Below, one piece after another: positions 55,360-63,620 of a stretch of DNA of 64,000 bases. Source of the stretch: Mesorhizobium sp. STM 4661 (GTDB lineage: Bacteria > Pseudomonadota > Alphaproteobacteria > Rhizobiales > Rhizobiaceae). The stretch is taken from assembly GCF_000359125.1 (NCBI RefSeq), contig NZ_CAAF010000016.1:1-64000 (forward strand). Reading direction: 5' to 3'. Positions within the stretch are counted from its first letter, which is position 1. Each line of letters begins with the position of its first letter. The position numbers were made by a program, and so were the translations under genes. The notes under the pieces are model-generated. The model had not been told where the DNA came from, ran no database searches, and worked only from the letters and a program-made list of their open reading frames with translations.

Positions 55360-56337
55360 ATGACGGCAGCCTCGTTGGGAACCAGCCACAACAATTCTTC
55401 GGCGCGCGGCGCTGCAAGGGCGCGCATGCTGCGCAGCCTGCTGCCGGCGCTGTCGCTGGTGCTGGTGCTGCTGGCGATCGCCTGGCTCAACCCGCGCGCC
55501 ATCAGCTATTTCGGCTTCAGCCTGATGCTCAACCTGGCGATCCCGATCGCGCTGGCGACGATCGCGCAGATGTTCGTCATCGCCGGCAATGAGCTGGATC
55601 TGTCGATCGGCACCTTTGTCGGTTTCGTCGGCTGCGTCACGGCGACATGGCTGAAGGATGCGCCGCTCATCGGCGTCCTGATCCTGCTCGGATCGATCGG
55701 CGTCTATGCACTGCTCGGCGCGCTGATCCATCTGCGCAATTTGCCCTCGATCGTGGTGACGCTGGGCATGAGCTTCGTCTGGCAGGGGCTGGCGATCCTC
55801 GTCCTGCCGAAGCCCGGCGGCAAGGCGCCGGACTGGCTGCTGTCGCTGATGGCCTTCAAGCCGCCCTTGGTTCCCTTCCCGATCATTGCCGCACTGCTGA
55901 TCGCTGCGGTCGTCCATTTCGGGCTGATGCGCACTTCCTATGGCGTGATCCTGCGCGGTTCGGGCGGCAATGCCGCAGCGCTCGAACGCGCCGGCTGGTC
56001 GCTGCTTCGCACCAAGATCGCGCTGTTTGCGCTGACAGGCTTTTTCGGCGTGCTGTCGGGCATGGCGCTGATCGGCATCACCACCTCGGCCGATGCCAAT
56101 ATCGGCAATGGCTATACGCTGCTGTCGATCGCCGGCGTCATCCTTGGCGGCGGCGAATTCGTCGGCGGCCGGGTGTCGCCGATCGGCGCGGTGCTCGGGG
56201 CGCTGACACTGGCGCTCGCCGCCTCGCCTCTGCTCACCTTCATGCATATCCCACCCGACTGGCAGGTGGCGGCTAATGGCGCCATCCTGATCATCGTGCT
56301 GGCGGCCCGGGTGCTGATCAGCCGCAGGGAGAGGTGA
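55360..56337 (+). CDS. Sugar ABC transporter permease 1 (RbsC type)
   Basis: A 325-residue membrane protein with about ten helices. GNELDLSIGTFVGFVGCV (about residues 78-95) and the loop GSGGNAAALERAGW are typical of RbsC/XylH permeases, as is ILGGGEFVGGRVSPIGAVLGAL near the end. One base after the ATPase gene. Two different permease genes in one operon suggest a heterodimeric channel. Confidence 0.94.
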   Translation: MTAASLGTSHNNSSARGAARARMLRSLLPALSLVLVLLAIAWLNPRAISYFGFSLMLNLAIPIALATIAQMFVIAGNELDLSIGTFVGFVGCVTATWLKDAPLIGVLILLGSIGVYALLGALIHLRNLPSIVVTLGMSFVWQGLAILVLPKPGGKAPDWLLSLMAFKPPLVPFPIIAALLIAAVVHFGLMRTSYGVILRGSGGNAAALERAGWSLLRTKIALFALTGFFGVLSGMALIGITTSADANIGNGYTLLSIAGVILGGGEFVGGRVSPIGAVLGALTLALAASPLLTFMHIPPDWQVAANGAILIIVLAARVLISRRER

Positions 56338-56340
56338 GCG

Positions 56341-57288
56341 ATGGCTTCGCTGCAAGCATGGCTCGCCAAACCCTGGATCTGGTCGTTCATCGGCGCCTTG
56401 CTGGTGTGGCTGGCGACCATCGCCTTCACCGGCGGCTATGGCGGCGGCGGCATGATAACGGCCGCCCTTTCGCTCGCCGTCTTCACTGTCATTGTCGGCG
56501 TCGGCCAGATGTTCGTCATCACGCTTGGGCCAGGCAATGTCGATTTGTCGCTGCCGGCCAATATCGGCCTCGCCAGCGCCGTCGCCATGAAAGTCATGGA
56601 CGGCAATGACGCGATGATTGCCGTCGGCCTGCTGGCGGCGCTCGCTTGCGGGATGGCGATCGGCGCCGCCAACTACCTCTTGATCTGGGCGCTGCGCATT
56701 CCGCCGATCATCGCCACGCTGTCGGCCAGCTTCATCATCCAGTCGATCGACATCAGCTATGGGCGCGGCCTGCAGATCAAGCCGCCGCCAGGCTTTGCCG
56801 ATTTCACCAACTGGCAGATCCTGGGCATTCCGGTGCTGGCTATCCTCACCGTGCTGTTCACCATCGGCGCGGCGATCGCGCTGCAGCGCATGATCTATGG
56901 CCGCTCGGTGCTGGCGATCGGCCAGAACATCCGCGCCGCGTGGCTCGCCGGCGTCAAAGTCGGCCGCATCCGCTTCCTCACCTACACGCTGTCGGGCGCG
57001 CTCGGCGGCCTCGACGGGGCGTTGCTCGCCGGCTATTTCCGCGGCGCCAATGTCGACATCGGCAATGAATATCTCCTGGCGTCGATCGCCGTGGTCGTCA
57101 TCGGCGGCACGTCGGTGGCGGGCGGCAAAGCCAATGTGCCTGGCGTCTGGGGCGCGGCGCTGTTCCTGGTGCTGCTGTTGACGATGCTCAACACGTTCGG
57201 CGTGAGCGCCGGGGTCCGGCTGGTGCTGACCGGGCTGATCATCGTCGGCGTGATTACGGCTGCGGGTGGCCAGAAAGCGCTGCGCTAG
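56341..57288 (+). CDS. Sugar ABC transporter permease 2 (RbsC type)
   Basis: A 315-residue permease of the same family but only distantly similar to permease 1. GPGNVDLSLPANIGLASAV and RSVLAIGQNIRAAWLAGVKV match the signature loops, and VVIGGTSVAGGKANVPGVWGA the C-terminal region. Three bases separate it from permease 1. Confidence 0.94.
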   Translation: MASLQAWLAKPWIWSFIGALLVWLATIAFTGGYGGGGMITAALSLAVFTVIVGVGQMFVITLGPGNVDLSLPANIGLASAVAMKVMDGNDAMIAVGLLAALACGMAIGAANYLLIWALRIPPIIATLSASFIIQSIDISYGRGLQIKPPPGFADFTNWQILGIPVLAILTVLFTIGAAIALQRMIYGRSVLAIGQNIRAAWLAGVKVGRIRFLTYTLSGALGGLDGALLAGYFRGANVDIGNEYLLASIAVVVIGGTSVAGGKANVPGVWGAALFLVLLLTMLNTFGVSAGVRLVLTGLIIVGVITAAGGQKALR

Positions 57289-57409
57289 CAATAGGGGTTC
57301 TGCAGCGGGCAACCATTGTGCCAGCGCAACATCCGGTTCCCATCCGCATTCCGGCCTTGTAAATCCCGTCCGCGCGGTCGCAGTCGGCCAATATCTCGGG
57401 AGGTTTTGT

Positions 57410-59467
57410 TTGTCCAGTTTCGTCAGCGTTACCAGGGATGGCGGCGTCGCGGTCGTCAATATCGACAACCCGCCCGTCAACGCGCTGAGCTTCCATGTCC
57501 GTGAGCCGCTGATGCAGGCGCTGATTTTGTTGCGAGACGAGCCCTCAGTGGCGGCCATCGTTATCGCCTGCGCCGGCCGGACCTTCGTTGCCGGCGCCGA
57601 CATTACCGAATTCGGCAAGCCTGTGCAGCAACCGGAGCTGCGCCCCATCATCGCGGTGCTGGAGGAGATCGCCAAGCCGACGGTCGCCGCCATCCATGGC
57701 ACGGCGCTCGGCGGTGGCCTGGAACTGGCGCTCGGCTGCCATTTCCGCGTCGCCGAGGCGGGCGCCAGACTCGGCCTGCCGGAGGTGAAACTCGGCCTGC
57801 CGCCGGGCGGCGGCGGCACGGTGCGGCTGCCGCGCCTCGTCGGCGCAGACAAAGCGCTCGGCATGATTGTATCGGGAACACCAATCAATGCAGCCGAGGC
57901 GCTCGGCGCCGGTCTGGTGGACGCTGTCTTCGACAGCGACCTCACGGCGCGCGCTATCAGCTTCGCCAGGGACATGGCCGCCAAGGGTGGGCCATTCATG
58001 CCGGTGCGCGATCGCAACGATCGCCTCGACCCGGCCGGATTGCCTGAATTCGATGAGCAAGCCGCGAAGCTTGCCAAAAAGGCGCGGGGCCTCGAGGCGC
58101 CGATTGCCTGCGCGCAGGCCGTCCGCAATGCCATCACGCTGCCCTTCGACGAAGCGCTCGCGGCGGAGCGAAAACTGTTCCTGAAACTGGTCGCAGGCGA
58201 CCAATCGCGCGCGCAGCGGCATCTGTTCTTCGCCGAACGTGAGGCGGCAAAGATTTCAGGCAAGGATCTTTCACGGCGCAAGGTCGCCCGAGTTGGCGTC
58301 ATCGGCGCCGGCACGATGGGCGGCGGCATCGCCATGGCCTTCGCTAATGGCGGCTACCCCGTCACCCTGTTGGAAACCAGCAGTGAGGCGCTGGAGCGCG
58401 GGCTGGCGACGATCGACAGGAACTATGCCGTTTCCGTCGCGCGCGGCTCGTTGAGCGAAGATGCCAAGCGCCAGCGGCTCGGCCTGTTCAAGGGCACGAC
58501 GGATTATGGCGATCTCGCCGATTGCGACCTGATCGTCGAGGCGGTGTTCGAGGAGATGGCGGTCAAGAAAGATGTGTTCGGCAGGCTCGACGCGGTGGCC
58601 AAGTCGGGCGCGATCCTGGCCACCAACACCTCCTATCTCGACGTCAACGAAATCGCCGCATCGACCTCGCGGCCGCAGGATGTGCTTGGCCTGCACTTCT
58701 TTTCGCCGGCAAATGTCATGAAGCTGCTGGAGATCGTTCGCGCCGAGAGGACTGACGCCGATGCGCTGGCGACGGTCGTCGAGTTGGCGCGGCGCATCGG
58801 CAAGGTGCCGGTCATCGTCGGCGTGTGCCACGGCTTTGTCGGCAACCGCATGCTTGCGGCGCGTGGCGCGGAATCCGAGGCGCTGTTACTGGAAGGTGCG
58901 ACGCCCAGCCGGATCGACCGGGCATTCACCGATTTCGGCTGGCCGATGGGGCCGTTTCAGATGGGTGACCTTGCCGGCCTCGACATAGGCTGGCGCAACC
59001 GCAAGGCGCGCGGCCAGACAGCCGTGATCGCCGACGCGCTGTGCGAACAGGGGCGTTTCGGCCAGAAGACCGGCAGGGGCTTTTATCTCTATGAGAACGG
59101 TTCACGCGTATCGGTCCCCGACCCGGACGTCGAAGCGCTGATCCGCGCCAAGGCGGCCGAGAACGGCATAGCACCGCGCACCATCGGCGCCGACGAGCTC
59201 ATCGAGCGCACGCTCTATCCCTTGGTCAATGAAGGGGCGAAAATCCTCGAGGAGAAGATCGCAGCCCGCGCCTCCGACATCGATGTCGTCTGGGTCAATG
59301 GCTACGGCTTTCCGGTTGGCAAGGGCGGACCAATGTTTTGGGCCGGCCTCGAAGGGGTAGACAAGATCGTCGCGCGGCTCGACCACTGGCACGAGCGGAC
59401 CGGCCGGCAAGTCTTCAGGGCGTCGCCGCTGCTCAGGCGGATGGCCGAGACCGGGTCGTGGGAGTGA
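57410..59467 (+). CDS. 3-hydroxyacyl-CoA dehydrogenase/enoyl-CoA hydratase (FadJ-type bifunctional)
   Basis: A 685-residue beta-oxidation enzyme. The enoyl-CoA hydratase half (1-~190) has GRTFVAGADITEFG and HGTALGGGLELALGCHFRVA. The dehydrogenase half has the NAD fold GVIGAGTMGGGIAMAFANGGYP (about 298-319) and LGLHFFSPANVMKLLEIV. Two C-terminal 3HCDH domains follow. The TTG start at 57410 sits behind CGGGAGG at an ideal spacing; upstream residues look non-coding. No thiolase gene is adjacent. It is probably separate from the sugar transporter. Confidence 0.93.
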   Translation: MSSFVSVTRDGGVAVVNIDNPPVNALSFHVREPLMQALILLRDEPSVAAIVIACAGRTFVAGADITEFGKPVQQPELRPIIAVLEEIAKPTVAAIHGTALGGGLELALGCHFRVAEAGARLGLPEVKLGLPPGGGGTVRLPRLVGADKALGMIVSGTPINAAEALGAGLVDAVFDSDLTARAISFARDMAAKGGPFMPVRDRNDRLDPAGLPEFDEQAAKLAKKARGLEAPIACAQAVRNAITLPFDEALAAERKLFLKLVAGDQSRAQRHLFFAEREAAKISGKDLSRRKVARVGVIGAGTMGGGIAMAFANGGYPVTLLETSSEALERGLATIDRNYAVSVARGSLSEDAKRQRLGLFKGTTDYGDLADCDLIVEAVFEEMAVKKDVFGRLDAVAKSGAILATNTSYLDVNEIAASTSRPQDVLGLHFFSPANVMKLLEIVRAERTDADALATVVELARRIGKVPVIVGVCHGFVGNRMLAARGAESEALLLEGATPSRIDRAFTDFGWPMGPFQMGDLAGLDIGWRNRKARGQTAVIADALCEQGRFGQKTGRGFYLYENGSRVSVPDPDVEALIRAKAAENGIAPRTIGADELIERTLYPLVNEGAKILEEKIAARASDIDVVWVNGYGFPVGKGGPMFWAGLEGVDKIVARLDHWHERTGRQVFRASPLLRRMAETGSWE

Positions 59468-59489
59468 CCACGGCTCCGGTCGTCCCACC

Positions 59490-60998
59490 TCAAACGTGCT
59501 TGCGGCCGCCGGCCTCGCGGAACCAGCTGTCGGGATAGGGATACCACCAGCCCTGGATTTCAGGCTTGTGGTCGATGATCACCATCTTCGAGCGGCGGAA
59601 GGCGTCCAGCCCCTGGCGGCCGAGCTCGCGGCCGAGGCCCGACGCCTTCCAGCCGCCGAAGGGCAGCGCATCATTGTCGATCAGCGGGTTGTTGACCCAA
59701 ACCATGCCGGCCTCGAGCCGTTCGGCCGCTTCATGCGCCTCGGCGAGATCGGTGGTGAACACCGAGGCGCCAAGCCCGAACGGGCTATCATTGGCGAGCC
59801 TGATCGCCTCGTCGAAATCTTTCACCCGGCAGATCGCGGCAACCGGCCCGAAACATTCCTCGCGCACGATCGCCATGTCAGGCGTGACGCCGGTCAGGAT
59901 CGTGGGTTCGTAGAACCAGCCGGTGTTGTGCGCAGGCGGAATGCGCCCGCCGGTAACGGCCGTAGCGCCGCTGCGCACCGCATCGTCGACCAATCGCATC
60001 ACCTTCGCCCGTGCGGCCTCGCTGACCAGCGGCCCGATCTCGCTCTTCTCCAGCCCGTTGCCGATGCGCAGCGCGCGGGTCTTTTCGGCGAACAGTTCGA
60101 CGAAGCGGTCATGCACGGCATCGACGACGAAGAACCGCTCGGCCGAAGTGCAGACCTGGCCGGTGAGGTGGAACGCGGCGGTGACGGAGCCGGCCGCCGC
60201 CACCTCCAGCGGCGCGTGCTTGCTGATGATCAGCGGATCGCTGCCGCCGGCCTCGATGACGCAAGGCTTCATGCGTTCGGCGCAAGCAACCGCGACGGCC
60301 TTGCCGGCGGCGACCGAGCCAGTGAAGGCGACGGCGTGCGTGCGGTCGGAAGCGATCAGCGCCTGCGCGGTGGCAGCAGCACCGGGCAGGCAGGAGACCA
60401 GACCCTCCGGCAGCGAGCGGAACACCGTCATGTAGTCCAGCGTCGACAGCGTCGTTGCCTCGGCCGGCTTGATGATGCAGGCATTGCCGGCGGCAAGCGA
60501 GGCGGCGACCGTCCAGCACATCAGCAGGATCGGGAAATTGTAGGGCATGATGTGGACGGAGGTGCCGTAAGGCTCGTAGCGCGCATATTGGAACGAACCG
60601 GCCTGCGTCGTGCCGGCGACCTTGCCGGCATCGTCGCGCGCCATCTCGGCATAGTAGCGGAAGATCGGCGCGCAATTGGCGATCTCGCCGATCGCTTCCG
60701 GATAGGGCTTGCCCATCTCGCGCACCATCAACTCGGCACAGCGGGTGAAATCCGCCGCCTCGATGGCGTTGGCGACGGCATGCAAATGTTTGGCGCGGCT
60801 CTTGGCGTCGAGTTTTTTCCACGCGGCCTGAGCCTTGGTCGCCGCGGTCAGCACGGCGTCGATCTCGCCGTCGCCGGCGGCGGCAATTGTGCCCACGGTC
60901 TCCAGCGTCGCCGGGTCGATTACCGGTTTCGCCGCGCCAGCCATCGGCCGGTAATCCGGATTGACGAAGAAAGCCGGCCGGTCAGCGGAGAATTCCAT
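59490..60998 (-). CDS. Aldehyde dehydrogenase family protein
   Basis: A 502-residue NAD(P)-dependent aldehyde dehydrogenase. The catalytic Cys283 lies in GQVCTSAERF, the base Glu249 in VIEAGGSDP and the oxyanion Asn154 in MPYNFP. FTGSVAAGKAVA is the coenzyme loop. It resembles succinate-semialdehyde and betaine-aldehyde types, but the substrate is open. Last gene of the cupin operon, 20 bases after cupin 1. It should oxidise an aldehyde made by that pathway. Confidence 0.94.
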   Translation of the reverse strand: MEFSADRPAFFVNPDYRPMAGAAKPVIDPATLETVGTIAAAGDGEIDAVLTAATKAQAAWKKLDAKSRAKHLHAVANAIEAADFTRCAELMVREMGKPYPEAIGEIANCAPIFRYYAEMARDDAGKVAGTTQAGSFQYARYEPYGTSVHIMPYNFPILLMCWTVAASLAAGNACIIKPAEATTLSTLDYMTVFRSLPEGLVSCLPGAAATAQALIASDRTHAVAFTGSVAAGKAVAVACAERMKPCVIEAGGSDPLIISKHAPLEVAAAGSVTAAFHLTGQVCTSAERFFVVDAVHDRFVELFAEKTRALRIGNGLEKSEIGPLVSEAARAKVMRLVDDAVRSGATAVTGGRIPPAHNTGWFYEPTILTGVTPDMAIVREECFGPVAAICRVKDFDEAIRLANDSPFGLGASVFTTDLAEAHEAAERLEAGMVWVNNPLIDNDALPFGGWKASGLGRELGRQGLDAFRRSKMVIIDHKPEIQGWWYPYPDSWFREAGGRKHV

Positions 60999-61018
60999 GG
61001 TCGTCCTTTCAAGCCCGC

Positions 61019-61363
61019 TCAGCGGATCATGTAGACTTTCTTGATTGTCTCATGGACGGTGCAGACGCCTTTCCAGTCCTGCGGAAAGAACGCCGCCGTA
61101 TCCGGCTCGATCTCGATCACCTCGCCGGACTCATGGACATAGGTGCAGCGGCCCTCGAGGAAGTGGCAGAACTCGTCGCCGGTGACGTGGCAATGCCATT
61201 TGCCCGGGGTGCAGACCCAAAGGCCGCATTCGGAACGGCCCTCCGGCCCCTTGTGCAGCAGCTTGCCCGAGGTGCGGGATTCACCCTCGATCATTGTCGG
61301 GATGACGCCCCAGTCGACAAGGTCGGTGATGGCGAGCGGGGATTTCATAATCGGGGTGGTCAT
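61019..61363 (-). CDS. Cupin domain protein 1 (Cupin_3/DUF861-like)
   Basis: A 114-residue single cupin barrel. ECGLWVCTPGKW (about 45-56) and DEFCHFLEGRCTYVHESGE (63-81) are the two cupin motifs; the Glu-x2-His pair can bind metal. The end, VHETIKKVYMIR, is shared with the other two cupins. Such small cupins occur in amine and ureide catabolism, but no activity is assigned. Closest to cupin 3. Confidence 0.9.
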   Translation of the reverse strand: MTTPIMKSPLAITDLVDWGVIPTMIEGESRTSGKLLHKGPEGRSECGLWVCTPGKWHCHVTGDEFCHFLEGRCTYVHESGEVIEIEPDTAAFFPQDWKGVCTVHETIKKVYMIR

Positions 61364-61392
61364 TTCGATTTCCTTGAAACGGATTCACGTGC

Positions 61393-61734
61393 TCACCGGC
61401 ACATGAAGGCCTTGGTCAGCGTTTCGGTGATTTCAGAGGTGCCGGTCCAGCCGGCGGGGAAGAATACCAGCGTGCCGGCTTCGACCGGAATCGCTTCGCC
61501 ATTCTCGTGGACATAGCTGCCGCGCCCTGACAGGAAATGGCGGAACTCGTCGGCAGGGAAGGTGACCTTGCGCGTGCCCGGCGTGCATGACCAGAGGCCG
61601 CATTCGCTCGATCCGTCCGCGTGCTTGAACAGGATCTTGCCCGAGGCGCGCGGCGAGCCGGAGAGCGTATTGCTGCCCGCGCCCCAGTCTTCCAATTCCA
61701 CAGTGGAGGCCTTCGGCCAGTGCGGTGTCGGCAT
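61393..61734 (-). CDS. Cupin domain protein 2 (Cupin_3/DUF861-like)
   Basis: A 113-residue cupin, paralogue of its two neighbours. ECGLWSCTPGTR and DEFRHFLSGRGSYVHENGE hold the same motif positions, and FFPAGWTGTSEITETL is aligned with the others. It lacks the Cys of DEFCHF and ends TKAFMCR. It lies 29 bases before cupin 1 and 16 after cupin 3. Confidence 0.9.
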   Translation of the reverse strand: MPTPHWPKASTVELEDWGAGSNTLSGSPRASGKILFKHADGSSECGLWSCTPGTRKVTFPADEFRHFLSGRGSYVHENGEAIPVEAGTLVFFPAGWTGTSEITETLTKAFMCR

Positions 61735-61750
61735 TTCATCAACCCCTGAA

Positions 61751-62101
61751 TCAGGCCAGCATGTAGATGTTGCGGATGGTTTCGTGGACGGTGCATTCGC
61801 CGGCCCAGCCGGCCGGGAACATCACCACGGTTCCGGCTGAGACTTCTATCACCTCGCCGACATCCGACCTGTAGATGGCGCGGCCTGCAACGAAGTGGCA
61901 CAATTCGTCGCGCGGGATGCTCAGCCGCCAGCGTCCGGGCGTGCAGACCCAGATGCCGGATTCCGGCTGGTTGTCCGGCCCCTTGTGCACCAGCCTGCCG
62001 GTGGAGTGCGAGGCTCCTTCCAGTGCGTCCGGCTGGGCGCCCCAGTCGACGAGATCGGTGCGGGTGGAGGCCTGGTGGAGATGTGGCGCGGAGGAGGTCA
62101 T
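61751..62101 (-). CDS. Cupin domain protein 3 (Cupin_3/DUF861-like)
   Basis: A 116-residue cupin, paralogue of the next two. ESGIWVCTPGRW and DELCHFVAGRAIYRSDVGE are its motifs; it ends ETIRNIYMLA. Shared residues with cupin 1 (TDLVDWG, HKGP, ECTVHETI) make these two the closer pair. Between it and the glycosyltransferase lies repeat copy D. Confidence 0.9.
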   Translation of the reverse strand: MTSSAPHLHQASTRTDLVDWGAQPDALEGASHSTGRLVHKGPDNQPESGIWVCTPGRWRLSIPRDELCHFVAGRAIYRSDVGEVIEVSAGTVVMFPAGWAGECTVHETIRNIYMLA

Positions 62102-62147
62102 GCGGAGGCTCCGCTGATGCTGGTTCTGATCTGCTCTCGCTCTACGG

Positions 62148-62305
62148 CGCCCCCCTCTGTCCTGCCGGACATCTCCCCCACTTGGGGGGAGATTGGCAGC
62201 TTTGGCTTCGGCGCCCGTTCTTCAGCGTCGAGAATTGGCGAAAGCGGTCGCGACGGCCAATCTCCCCCCAAGTGGGGGAGATGTCCGGCAGGACAGAGGG
62301 GGGCG
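62148..62305 (+). repeat. Dispersed ~158-bp palindrome-ended element, copy D
   Basis: Opens CGCCCCCCTCTG and closes CAGAGGGGGGCG; the core has GAATTGGCGAAAGC (near 62231), the same orientation as copy A. It lies inside the minus-strand operon, between the glycosyltransferase and the cupins. Confidence 0.85.
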
Positions 62306-62333
62306 CGAAGGAACGCCATACCGATCATCCCTG

Positions 62334-63608
62334 TCACAGCAGCGTCTCCAGCAACCCTGCCGCCTTCTCCGGGCCGTTCTGCGATTGCATCCGTGCCGAT
62401 GTCTTGGCCAGCTTGGCCGTCATCCTGGGGTCGGTCAGGCAAGCCTCGATCTTGGCGATCAGCTCGGCGTCGCTCCAGTCGTAGCGCGGCATGCCGAAGC
62501 CGTGGCCGGTCTCCTCGACCCGGGTGGCGTTGTCGTGGCCGTCCCAGACATAGGGCATGATGATGGCCGGCTTGCCGAAATAGAGGCACTCGGTGAACGA
62601 GTTGTTGCCGCCATGGTGGATCACCGCATCGACCTGCGGGATGACCGAGGGCTGTGGGAACCAGCCCTCGACAATGACGTTGCCGGGCACGTCCGCATAC
62701 TGGTCCTTGTAGCCGCCGACATTGACCAGCGCCCGATAGCGCGTCTTGCCCAGCGTCGCGATGATGCGCTTCAACAGGTCGACGTCGCCGGCGCCGAGGC
62801 TGCCGAAGGACACGTAGAGCAGCGGCCCGTCATTGTTTTTCGCGAAGGTCGGCACCGCATAGGGCTTTTCCTGCCGCACGCAGCCTTCGAGATACTGGAA
62901 CTTCGCCGGGTCGAGCGGATGGCGGCGCTTGAACTTCGCCGCCTCGGGGTAGAGCAGCAAATTGAGATAGGACGAAGCCTCGAAGAACTGGCCGGCCGGA
63001 TAGGGGGCTTCGTCGTTGGCGGTCAGGAACGCATTGAAGTCGTCATGGATCGGCTTGATCACCGCATTGAAATGGGCGCGGTAGCGCTGGTGCCCGCCAT
63101 GGTCGTTCTCGCCGCAGCCGGAGAGATGCGGCGGGATGTCCTCGTCCTCGATCTCGTTTTCCGAGCAGGAGATGACGCGTACCCACGGCTTGCCGTACTG
63201 CTTGATCGCCGGGAACAAGATGACGTTGTCGACGCAGATGACATCGGGCTTGATCGCCGAGAGAACGCGCGGCAGATCCTTCTGCGCCCACTTCGCGCTG
63301 TCGACGATCGCCGTCCAGCAATCCTTCACATAGTTGTCGACCTGGTCGTAGGGCGATTTGCGGAAGTTCGGGATGTGGCCGTTGATGAAGTCCTCCCAGA
63401 ACTTGGCCATCTGCTCCGGCGGCATCGGTTCGGAGAGGTTCACCGGGTGCGCTTCGAAGCCGTAGCCCCTGTAGACGTCGACAAAGCCGGGGTCCGACAG
63501 GAACACCGCCTTGTGGCCGCGTGTCTCGACCGCCTGGGCGATGCCGACGGAATTGAGCGCCGGGCCAAAGGCCGCCTCGGGGAAGAACGCGATCGTCTTT
63601 TGCGCCAT
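62334..63608 (-). CDS. GT1-family glycosyltransferase (UDP-glycosyltransferase/MGT-like)
   Basis: A 424-residue GT-B enzyme. The C-terminal donor-binding signature is VEGWFPQPSVIPQVDAVIHH followed by GGNNSFTECLYFGKPAIIMP and DGHDNATRVEETG (about 325-385). SFGSLGAG starts the C-terminal Rossmann half. Such enzymes glycosylate small lipophilic or hydroxylated molecules with UDP- or dTDP-sugars. The ATG at 63608 follows GGAGAAG. It starts 12 bases after the ABC ATPase gene. A GT1 enzyme in what looks like a catabolic transport operon is unusual. Confidence 0.9.
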   Translation of the reverse strand: MAQKTIAFFPEAAFGPALNSVGIAQAVETRGHKAVFLSDPGFVDVYRGYGFEAHPVNLSEPMPPEQMAKFWEDFINGHIPNFRKSPYDQVDNYVKDCWTAIVDSAKWAQKDLPRVLSAIKPDVICVDNVILFPAIKQYGKPWVRVISCSENEIEDEDIPPHLSGCGENDHGGHQRYRAHFNAVIKPIHDDFNAFLTANDEAPYPAGQFFEASSYLNLLLYPEAAKFKRRHPLDPAKFQYLEGCVRQEKPYAVPTFAKNNDGPLLYVSFGSLGAGDVDLLKRIIATLGKTRYRALVNVGGYKDQYADVPGNVIVEGWFPQPSVIPQVDAVIHHGGNNSFTECLYFGKPAIIMPYVWDGHDNATRVEETGHGFGMPRYDWSDAELIAKIEACLTDPRMTAKLAKTSARMQSQNGPEKAAGLLETLL

Positions 63609-63620
63609 CAAGCTTCTCCA

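Noticed and set aside
55327..58335. A 1002-codon open frame on the minus strand
   Set aside because: It lies opposite two permease genes and the FadJ-type gene, all with clear family motifs. It is rich in Arg, Gln, Asp and Ala, as expected of an antisense frame in high-GC DNA, and has no recognisable domain.
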